Shown here in pieces: positions 36,401 through 48,400 of a stretch of 64,000 nt of DNA. The notes under the pieces were generated by a model that was not told where the DNA came from, did no database searches, and saw nothing but the letters and a program-made list of their open reading frames with translations. This DNA comes from Argopecten irradians (Eukaryota; Mollusca; Bivalvia; Pectinida; Pectinidae). The stretch lies in the NCBI RefSeq assembly GCF_041381155.1, contig NC_091138.1, positions 38,991,604 through 39,055,603 on the forward strand, read 5' to 3'. Position numbers and translations under genes: made by a program. Position 1 is the first letter of the stretch. Each line of letters begins with the position of its first letter.

Positions 36401-39400
36401 TCCTCTTCCCCTAGTGACAAATCCTCGTCCCCTAGTGATACATCCTCTTCCCCTAGCGACATATCCTCTTCCCCTAGTGATACATCCTCTTCCTTTAGTG
36501 ATAAATCCTCTTCCTCTAGTGATACATCCTCTTCCTCTAGTGACACATCCTTTTCCCTTAGTGACACATCCTCTTCCCCTAGTGACAAATCTTCTTCCCC
36601 TAGTGACAAATCCTCTTCCCCTAGTGACACATCCTCTTCCCCTAGTGACATATCCTCTTCCCCTAATGACACATCCTCTTCCCCGAGTGACCCCTTTCTT
36701 CGCCATTACCGCCTACAACTCAGGTCTCCTATGTGATTTCCCATCCAACATGATACCATTTTTTTTCCTAGTGACAAATCCTCTTCCACTTGTAACATAT
36801 ACTCTTCCTCTAGTGACACATCCTCTTCCCCTAGTGACACATCATCTTTCCCTAGTGACATAAACTATTCCCCTTGTGACAAATCCTTATTCCCTAATGA
36901 CAAATCCTCTTCCCATTGTAACATATACTCTTCCCTAGTGACACATCATCTTCCCTTAGTGACATATACTTTTCCCCTAGTGACAAATCCTCTTCTCCTA
37001 GTAACAAAAACTTTTCCCCTATTGACATATACTATTCCCCTAGTGACACATTCTCTTCCCCTAGTGACACATCCTCTTCCCCTAGTGACATATCCTCTTC
37101 CCCTTGTGACGAATCCTCTTCCCCTATTAACCCCTTTCTTAGCCATAACTGCCTACAACTCAGGTCTCCTATGTAATTTCCCATCCAACATGATACCATT
37201 TTTTCCTAGTGACAAATCCTCTTCCCCTTGTAACATATACTCTTCCTCTAGTGACACATCCTCTTCCCCTAGTGACACATTATCTTTCCCTAGTGACATA
37301 AACTATTCCCCTTGTGACAAATCCTTATTCCCTAGTGACAAATCCTCTTCCCATTGTAACATATACTCTTCCCTAGTGACACATCATCTTCCCTTAGTGA
37401 CACATCATCTTTCCCTAGTGATACATCATCTTTCCCTAGTGACAAATCCTCGTCCCCTAGTGATACATCCTCTTCCCCTAGTGACATATCCTCTTCCCCT
37501 AGTGATACATCCTCTTCCTCTAGTGATAAATCCTCTTCCCCTAGTGACAAATCCTCTTCCCCTAGTGACACATCCTCTTCCCCTAGTGACATATCCTCTT
37601 CCCCTAATGACACATCCTCTTCCCCGAGTGACACCTTTCTTAGCCATTACCGCCTACAACTCAGGTCTCCTATGTGATTTCCCATCCAACATGATACCAT
37701 TTTTTTTCCTAGTGACAAATCCTCTTCCCCTTGTAACATATACTCTTCCTCTAGTGACACATCCTCTTCCCCTAGTGACACATCATCTTTCCCTAGTGAC
37801 ATAAACTATTCCCCTTGTGACAAATCCTTATTCCCTAGTGACAAATCCTCTTCCCATTGTAACATATACTCTTCCCTAGTGACACATCATCTTCCCTTAG
37901 TGACATATACTTTTCCCCTAGTGACAAATCCTCTTCCCCTAGTGACAAATCCTTTTCAATCTTCTCCTAGTAACAAAAACTTTTCCCCTATTGACATATA
38001 CTATTCCCCTAGTGACACATTCTCTTCCCCTAGTGACACATCTTTTTCCCCTAGTGACTTATCCACTTCCCCTAGTGACACATCCTCTTCCCCTAGTGAC
38101 ACATTATCTTTCCCATGTGACACATCCTTTTCCCTTAGTGACACATCATCTTTCCCTAGTGACAAATCATCTTCACCTAATGACAAATCCTCTTCCCTTA
38201 GTGACACATCCTCTTCCCCTAGTGACACATCATCTTTCCCTAGTGACACATCATCTTTCCCTAGTGACAAAGCCGCTTCACCTAATGACACATCATCTTT
38301 CCCTAGTGACATATCCTTTTCCCCTACTGACAAATCATCTTTCCCTAGTGACACATCCTCTTCCCCTAGTGACAAATCATCTTCCCCTAATGACAAATCC
38401 TCTCTCTTTAAAGACACATCCTTTTCCCTTAGTGACACATCATCTTCTCCTAGTGACAAATCCTCTTCCTCCAGTGACAAATCCTTTCTTCAGTGTCATA
38501 TCCTCTTCCCTTAGTGACACATCCTCTTCCCCTAGTGACAAATCATCTTCCCCTAGTGACAAATCCTCTTTCTTTAGTGACACATCCTTTTCCCTTAGTG
38601 ACACATCCTCTTCTCCTTGTGACACATCCTCTTCCTCTAGTGACAAATCCTCTTCCCTAAGTGACATATACTATTCCCCTAGTGACATATGCTCTTCCCC
38701 TAGTGACACATCATCTTTCCCTAGAAACGTATCCTCTTCCCCTAGTGACATATTCTTTTCCCCTAGTGACACATCATCTTTCCCTAGTGACATATCCTCT
38801 TCCTCTAGTGTCATATCCTTTTTCCCAAGTAATATATACTCTTCCCCTAATGACACTTCCTCTTCCCCTAGTGACCCCTTTCTTAGCCATAACCGCCTCC
38901 AACTCCGGTCTCCAATGTAATTTCCCATCCAACATGATACCATTTTTTCCTAGTGACAAATCCTCTTCCCCTAATGACACATCCTCTTCCCCTAGTGACA
39001 CATCCTCTTCACCTAATGTCACATCATCTTTCCCTAGTGACATATCCTCTTCCCCTAGTGACAAATCATCTTCCCCTAGTGACAAATCCTCTTTCTTTAG
39101 TGACACATCCTTTTCCCTTAGTGACACATCCTCTTCCCCTTGTGACACATCCTCTTCCTCTAGTGACAAATCCTCTTCCCCTAGTGACATATTCTCTTTC
39201 CCTAGTGACATATGCTCTTCCCTTAGTAATCCTCTTACGCATGTGAGATATTTTCAATTATGGACCTTTGCGGATGTTCATATTGTGTTATACTACCCTG
39301 GTAAAATTAGTTAATTACAGAGGGCGTAAGCATTAAGGTTATTATATAATATTCTACCAGGGTGGTATAACATCATATATACCACTGTTTAAGGATGTAC

Positions 39401-42400
39401 ACCTCTGAGAAGTCAAAATTTTCTTGTATTAAACTTTTTTTCTCATATAGATTTTTGGAAAAAGGAGTTCATTCTACAAAAGAAAATGGAAGAAAAAACA
39501 TATGTCCATGTGCTCGTTTTTGAGCTTTTGTCACTCAAATAGACCTAGTTGACAAAATATTGGATTTTATGGGAATTTTGCCGTTTTGACCATATAAGAT
39601 AGAAATTAAATCCATAATTTCCTAATGAGGTGTTTGATATGTATGAATACTTGTAGAATTCATTTTCTAGTAGTCTTCTTTAAAACTATACCAGTTTTGA
39701 TCAATTAGACTAATATTTTTTCTCAGAATAACAATATATGCTACCCCTACCCCTTAATTTTGTGCTACAAAATGCACCATTTTCAGCCATTTTTGCCAAA
39801 TTTAACCCTTTATAGAAAACGTTTTGGTATTAAACTTTTGTTGTTATTTTGCATATCAATAGGGAAACGGTTGTTCTTTCTAAATCAGAAAGAAAAATTG
39901 GGGGTCTGTGTGCTTACTTTTTTGCCTCATTTGAATTTTTGTTATTTTTCAGTATTTTAGAGTTAAAACTAAAAGTGTCCAAATTACCATTAAATGTAAA
40001 AATAAAGTCACAAAAGTGTATTGTTTCAAATATTAATGCTCAACATTTTAATTATTACGAACCTAGTAACGATTTGCAGCAAAAATGAGCTAAATACAGC
40101 TAAAAATGCTGGAGCAGTGATGATTTAAGTAAAAAAAAAATTAGTAAAAAATGGTAAAACTGTGGCTCTACTTGAAGCGAAAAAAGACACAATTTCAAAA
40201 TGGCCACCAAATGGGCCATTTCTTAAAATCTCCGTATTACAAAATCTACTAAAAATAGAAATGTAATTTTTTGACAAAATTTGCATCTGGCAACTTGCTA
40301 CAGATATTGATAAATTATATTTGGAAATCTCATAACTTCTTTGATCTATGTTGAAACGAGACTTCAACGGGACTGAAACCTCAGAAGAATACAACCTTAA
40401 TCTTATTGGGCCCCACCCTTCCTGCTCCTGAGTGGTCAGATCCAAGATCTATACAAACTCTGTTCCCCTTCCCCAAGGATGTTTCAAGCCAAATTTATAC
40501 TCTATGACTAGTAATGATTTAAAGGAAATGTTGGCAGACGGACGGATGACAGATGCCGCAACCTGACATAAGCTCACAGGCCCTTCGGCCGAGGTGAGCC
40601 AATAACTAGACAATTCCTGGGGCTTATTTCCTAACAATATATCAAAACGATATTCAATGATCTTTACATTCCAACTGTATTTCTGTATCAGAAAACAGGT
40701 ACCCAAATAGCAACAAGGGTTGAAGCCCCACCTGTTAACAATCTATTACAGTCTAATAATCCACACAAATCTGTAACCATGAATACAAGTATACTGACAC
40801 ACATACTGTATTTGACCCAATAAGTAACCACATGGTAGGATGCTTAAATCCTGGAAAAATGAGGGGATGTTTAATAGGACCAAACATGAATATGGACTAA
40901 TCATGTAAGTCATAAATCAATTTGCAAAAGCAATCAAATAAAAAAATGATTGCTTTTCATATTTTCAGTCTGCATCTAATTAAAAGGTAAGTGAAAATGA
41001 GGTTTCAAAAATGGGAGAGAGGCACAATGGGGTGCTTACTGGGTCAAATCTAGTACAACTCTTACATGCTTAATGATACCTACTTAATTAACACACATTC
41101 TTATTTTTGCACTTTGCTTTCCTTTTTTAAATAAGACAAAAGAATCTGTTTTGTAATCAAGTTATGTAAATTATCATTGGTATACATAATATTTTACATC
41201 TGAATTTTCCCAGCTCCCAATTGCTCTCAAAATCCCTAAGGACTATTTGCTCCTTGCCTATGTAAGACTTTCAAATTTTCAACAGGCCATTAAAATTCCC
41301 ATGCACACACATATGGCTTGTGGTACCCAACCACCCATCCAATGAATGGAAAAGTGCATGCTTCACATTTCTACAATATTACTGTAAACAGAAGCTGATT
41401 TTAGATTCCTTATTATCTTTAAAATTCTAACAGGTACAAAGACAAGCACATTTGAAGAGTAGAACCTAATTAACCTTAAATCATAGAATAAAACACCCTG
41501 TTTAATTTGCAGAATTTTGGTGATTTCATCTTAACATTACACTACATGTATATTCAAGTTAACTTTATTCAGATACTTTAATAACTCAAGTATTACATCC
41601 ATTCTTCTACCTTTGAGTTAATCAGATTTTGAATGAAGTTGCATGTTTCATAATGTTGATTTATATCTATACATTGTATATTCATGCAATCTTGATGTAA
41701 TGATGCAATATAAAGCAATTATTTGAGGATACTTTTTATAAATAAACTTTGGTTCATTTTTCATATCAATTGTTTCTTTTCACACTGGGAGTTGTATTCT
41801 ATACACTTTTGTGAGACGGTTGAATTTTTGTATCATCTTTCACATCTAGGAAATAAAAAAAATCTTAAAGTGAACAGTCGGGCAAGGATGCCTAAAGTCG
41901 GTAAAAATAGTGTGAATGTATCCAGTATAATTTCTTAAGAAATAGAAAAATAAAATCTCTTGTCAAAATCTGCCTGTGTACGAAGAATTTAATTTAAAGT
42001 ATAGGAATCCTTAAACGTCCTCCCGGCTGACTATGTCCGTGGTTACATTTCCACGCAGCCTCGCTTTCAATGCTTTCAACTTTTCTTTATTTCAATGGTC
42101 AGAACTGGGAAACGTAAGCAGAACTTGACCGTCGTTTTAATATATGAGAACTTTTGGAAGGCCAATTAACACATTTAGACTGATTTTCTTTGCCCGACTA
42201 TTCACTTTAAGATATATTCCTCTGCAATTTTCTATTAATTTTGAATTTGTACAATATCAAACTTATATTATAAACAAGGTGTAAACCATTATCTATGCTG
42301 AAATATAATTATACTAAAATTCAATCACAATGTATAAACATTGAATTCAGAAGAAATGGGTACTCGAATTCATTATAATATGAATACTGTCACATATCCT

Positions 42401-45400
42401 GTGAAATTTTTCACTTGGTTTGGTTTTTTTCTCTCTAATAAATCTTAATTGAAACAGAGACTTGTATTTATGCTGCATTTTATCTATGGAAGGGAGATAA
42501 CTTCTGTAATTATCTTCGACAATGGAAAAGCAAAGGGGAGACAATTCATACTAGTTACAAAATATATATTTTTGTTTTAGTAAGGTTTCATTTTGTTTTA
42601 CGCTCTTGTTGAGGAAAGTTTTGGTACTGAAGAGAAATTATTGACCTATAAAAGCATCATACAACTCCCAAATGTGGTTATGGGCTGTGTAATTTACTAC
42701 TTCGTAGGTGTAAATCTTGTTTCTAAATAAAGATAAAAGAATCTTCTTATTCCACTTTTTAAAACTTGGTTAATGGCACAGTTGACGTATAATTCTAATA
42801 TGTGTTTGAAAATTTGGCATCTTAAGTATAAAACTGAATAGAGAAATATCATTAGGTGGCCAGAGATATATATTATATTCTATGTATTCTGTAAAATGAA
42901 ATATCTAATGCACACATTGAATACCTATTCACCGATAAAAGACATCCATAATTTAAGACAAAAATTATACAGATCAAAATTACTAGCTGTGTTATTTAGC
43001 TATAGATGTACAAAGCAAATAGTTACGCTTTTATATATATACTTACCATGTTTGTGCCTCAGGTATGATGTCATCAACAACTACATATATCATAGCCCCT
43101 GCAGCGAAGGCTAGAGAGTAGGGGAGGAGGGGCTCCGCTATAGACACTGCCACCACTCCAAATAGACCCGCAATCGGCTCCACCATCCCACTCAATTGTC
43201 CATACCTGACAATCGATAATTTGTAATGATTAGTTTGTCTATTATGATGAATCATTTAAAGATTTAGTGTTTTAACTCATTTTGTTTCCTTATACTTTTG
43301 AGTTGCTTACCATATTTTTGCAGTTTCACTGGAAATTGCTATGATAGTGAAAATTTGATCCATTAAAAATAGAAAAATTAATGAATTTTCAAGTATATTT
43401 ACCCAATAGTTAAATTGCAAAAATTTAAAATCGCTAGAACAACCCCCTATAATGTATTTCTACCTCATTCTTAGAGGTAAAACATTATATTTGAAAATTC
43501 ACCTTTTTTTTGGCAGACGTTTTCATTATAAATTATAACAAAGTTTCCTACAGTTAGATAATACTAGGTCATTGGAATAAAACTGTACATATAAAACCCT
43601 GTTGTTAATTGTCTATGTATATTTAATTAGTAAAATGAATTCGTTTCTAAGCTCCATTCCACATACACCTACCAAAAGCTTTTCCACACTGACATCCCTG
43701 ATCCACGTAATGGTAAACTGACCGCCAGCCCCTCTGGGAAATTCTGTATACCAATTCCTATTGCTAAATTTCTGAAAATTAAAATATCAAATAGAATTAT
43801 CAATAATAATATATCAGCATATCACATTAAAGAGTTTTGTAGATATGTTCAAGCTAGGCTTTCAGTTTTTCATGCAGTTCATCATTTTCGATTAGTCCCA
43901 CAACCTGGTGACTGTGAAATAACATGTCAAAATATAATGTCACAATCATCGGCAGGTGAGATTAATCTACGGCAAACAGTACCTCAACCACGTTGTTTTG
44001 GTATCAAAACTGTTTTGTACACTCTACCCAGAGGTGGAGGGCAATTTATATAGTGGTTGAATGTCCGAACACTTAACCACTCAGCCATCCAAGTCTTCAG
44101 AATGGCACGAAGATTAATTTTTCCATCTCCTCCCTCCCTTCTTAACCCCTTTGCATCTTATCTTTTCAAAATGACAGAGACGAGATAAGGTGCACAGTGA
44201 ACTCAAAAAGAGATGGAAAAAGTTATTAAGTGACATTTTGAGAAAGTATAGGTAAAATAACATTGTATGAAAAGGAGCAACACATAATACAAACAAATAT
44301 GGAAAGAAAATATTATAAAGAAATAAACAATTTGTGTTAAAATTAGTAGAAGATGATTGTCTTACCTGGCATTTACAAATGTAGCAGAATTGGTAGAAGA
44401 TGATTATCTTACCTGGCATTTTCAAGTGTAGCAGAATTGGTAGAAGATGATTATCTTACCTGGCATTTTCAAATGTAGCAGAATTGGTAGAAGATGATTG
44501 TCTTACCTGGCATTTTTAAATATAGCAGATTTGGTAGATGATGATTGTCTTACCTGGCATTTTCAAATGTAGCAGAAGGTGTTTTTCCTATAGCACCAAA
44601 CCCTACTCCCACAGCTAGACCCTCTGTAACAGGAATACAAGATTAGTTAGTTAAACTGAAGCATACTATTCCATTAAGCATTCTTTTTCTATACTGCAAC
44701 TTCTTTAATGACAGTCAGTATTCACCAACCCCTGGATGCACAGACATATGTATGCTTTCAATGGCAGAGTAAATGTTAAAACATGAATAATGTATATTGC
44801 AAAGTCACATGTAGAACTACATTGTAGGATGGTTAGATTGAGGGCTGGTGGATTGTCAGTTATTACTGATTTCTGCTCTAATTATAATGCCCTTAAATCT
44901 GAGAAAAATGCCAGTTGAATCCATTCTAAACAAAAGTTAAGCTTTATGTGCTTAGCGTATATATCTGTTTTGTAGATCTTAAAGCCAATTAGTTTCATGA
45001 TGATGACTTTTTCTGCAATATCACAGGATAATATCAATACTCATGAAAAATTGATTCTTGAATAATTTGAAATTCAAAATTATCGTGAATATCCTTATGT
45101 TAGATCACAAACTTTTGATTCAATAAAGTTTTATCACCTCCTTCAAAGTTGAAATTTTTTTCACCTGCAAAACTAACCAACTATACATAAATTGATGATG
45201 TAATTACCTGGAATGTTGTGTATAGTGATGGCTATGATAAGTAATAAAATGCGTTTCCACCGAATTCCTACAGAGCTAGCCCCTCCCACACCATGCTCCT
45301 CTATATCTAGGTTATCTCTATGTGAATCTGGGCCAGAATTGGGCTGTTTCCTTCTCTGGGCAGGATTCGTTGATATTGAAAATGGTTCTCCTGAAACAAA

Positions 45401-48400
45401 AATAAATACACATCTTTGTAAGTGGGAACAAAAATATCTGACGAGAATTTTTTTTTTATTTGTGAATGTTTTCTTTCTGCATTAAAATATCAGTTTCACT
45501 TGAATTAATCTTTGGATACATTCACTGTCCACACAGAATATGTAAAAAAAAGTGAGTCCAACACAGAAGTTCCTTAAAAAAACCTGATTATTTGTCAGAG
45601 TGTTGTTGACATGGTTTGGCTCCAAGGGACATCCTCTTGGTTCTGAGGATGGCTCCCTTCGAGTAGAAACATGTCAACAACACTCCAAGTAATAATTAGT
45701 TTACTGGAAGGAACTACCATGTTGGACTCTCTGTTTTTACTATTTTCCTGGATCCCTAGTGAGGCCTCTGTATTCATTTTGATCTACGCCAGTTCAATCA
45801 AGATTTCAACTGATTTCCACATTGTAGGATGCTATGCCCCTCTCCTACACTTAAGTATCCACAAAGTAGTAAACAAAAGGCTACATATGTATATCTTTGA
45901 GACTCTTAAAAATGGGCAGAACTCATTACCATAACTATTTGATTAACATTTGATGATAAATATCAATGTCATTCATCTCAAAAAACTTGGTACCGCTAGT
46001 TCTACAGAGCAAATACTTAGACAAATGGTTCCTGAAAAGAAATTATATTGTAAACTCTAGATTGACACTCTGACAGTCTAGGGTGATTAAATGAATACTT
46101 TAAAAGATATTTTCATGTTAATTACATCCATTTAACTTCAATCAGTGGTCAGGTCGTGTAGTGGTTAAGCCGCTCGCCATTCACCTAGCCGGCCGGGGTT
46201 CAATCCCCGGCACAGACGTGAAAAGGTTAGGGGTCACCTAGCTGCCCGATCACATGGGTTTTCTCCGGGCATTTTGCTTTCCTCCCACACTAAGACCCCT
46301 CGCACGCTTACATCCGGGCCATCGAGAGTTGTATAACTTGTTTCTCAATCAATGTAAAATAAGGTTTATAATTATTTTTTGATTTTCAACCAATAGAATG
46401 AAGTTAACTTGGAAAAATCGGCAGTTACAAATGAATATCAACTATTTTATAACATTTTACTTACTAGATGTATAATTAGTTTGGTTAAAATCTATATGTA
46501 CATTATCTTCCTTTTCTACTTTGGATGAAGCTGATTCTAGTGTAACAATGAGATTGGAACTGTTGGCTCCCTGAAACACATCAAACACTGAAGCATTAAA
46601 TACAGAAACAAAACACACACATAACATAATTAACATTAACGGAATGATTCATGACTGAATTTACAAACAATTTCATATAATAGACATACCTATATCTTTT
46701 ATCACATACATTAACTATATCAGTAAAAGTGTATCTCGTATAACATACTGTATGTACAACCCATCAAATATTTCTCTAAATACATAAAAGATCAAAGATT
46801 ACATAAATATCCTACCAACACAGAAGTACATTACATGCACAGTGATTTTTCTCCTTATATATATCTGGGGTCGGTAAACGACCCCATTCCCAATGCCAAA
46901 CCCCCTATTTTTTTCTCAATTACAATGAAAAATTCCCAAATCAAATCACTGAAAAACAAATAAAATCCGAAAATATCTCCCCTCGTTGTCTAATCTAAAA
47001 CAAACTACTCTGAAACTGTTTTGATGGTTGTCATCTTTTGATAATATGAAACAGTTTACTGTTTTACAATATTGAATCATCTATAATACCATGTTTAGTA
47101 ATATGTAACTTTTTCCGAAAACTGCTCTTTTTGCTTTTAAAAATTCCCAATTTGTTACAAAAACTTTTTCCCCAAAATACCCTGAAAAATCACTGATGTA
47201 TTAACAAGGCTGGATTAGTTCACTGTGAATGAAATGAGTTGATAAATAGTTACTGGTCCAGCCAGTTTGTTAAAGGAGGAATCACTTACCAAATATGGCA
47301 TTAGAACGTCAGCACCGTACACAAAGATGGACCCAAGTATAAAGCCGATGCTGACAGGAATGAAGGCCCACTGTCCCTGGTCGCCGTACAAACCAGACCG
47401 TTCAGCCATTTCTATGGCTGGGGCCAGGAGTGACCAGTACGAGGCTGCGGTCATCACCTGTCAATAGTAGATACATGTATATAATTCAAATATATGTATG
47501 CTGTATGAAATTATGTCAGTAAAGGTATAATAGAATAATATAATTATTATATTCCGTACCTGGTACAATAAAATAAATATCTCTATATTGGTAGCCTTTC
47601 CTAATTTTTTGTGATGTATATTATAGATGCTCCACCGCTGACAAATGGTATTTTTTCACTATCAAAAACAGCAGCAGACGATTTAGTGCTTTTCTTCAGT
47701 TACAAAAGTTACTTACTTTACACCGTTACCACCACTGAAAAGTTTGAGCTTCTAATTTGACTTCAAGTAGAAAATATGAAAAGTAATTAATTGCATCCTG
47801 AAAAAATTCTGTGGCACTATATCCTATATGAAACTGATTGTGCATACACCAAAGGCGAAATAAATTATTTGATATTATTTTTTGTATTAATTAGACATAT
47901 ATATACCGTATTCAACCTAATAAGCGCTCATGTCCCTTTAAGCGCCCCTCCCCGTTTTCGAGGCCTCGATTTCAATTGCCCAGGCATATATAAAGACCAA
48001 ATGTAGTATAATATATAAATGAAAAGAATTTTAGACTTTGAAATTTGGACTAATATATAATTATCTACATATATCTTTCAGGTATGTTACACTGTGTAGG
48101 TCAAGCACATGTGTTTCATATTTACAATAGTACATGTACGTGCATGTAAAGTCTATTGGAAACCAACCTCTGTTAGGGTCATTGTATTGCTACTAATTAC
48201 ATAGCCATGTTATTAATTATGTTACATGATAAGTTCTAATGAGTAAACATGTTTCCCTATGTAATACAGCATCTGCGTCGGGTCAACTGTTCCAGGTATT
48301 GGCTTTCATACCCAAATATTGACATATGTTATCCCGATGTACTGCTATATTAACTCGCCAATAATCTCTGTACAGAGTCGATTCCTAAGACTCCAATAAA

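Noticed and set aside
35661..36863. 400-codon plus frame and several 150-300-codon frames on both strands with heptapeptide repeats
   Set aside because: By-products of the 21-bp array inside an SLC39A11 intron. Two frames per strand are open at once and the frames are interrupted at each spacer block.
40125..40706. Minus frames of 106 and 85 codons
   Set aside because: Lie in or beside a probable dispersed repeat; no domain recognised, no splice context.
45595..45934. Overlapping 60- and 87-codon frames considered as a reverse-transcriptase end
   Set aside because: Only vague similarity; the one solid feature is the 16-bp inverted repeat.
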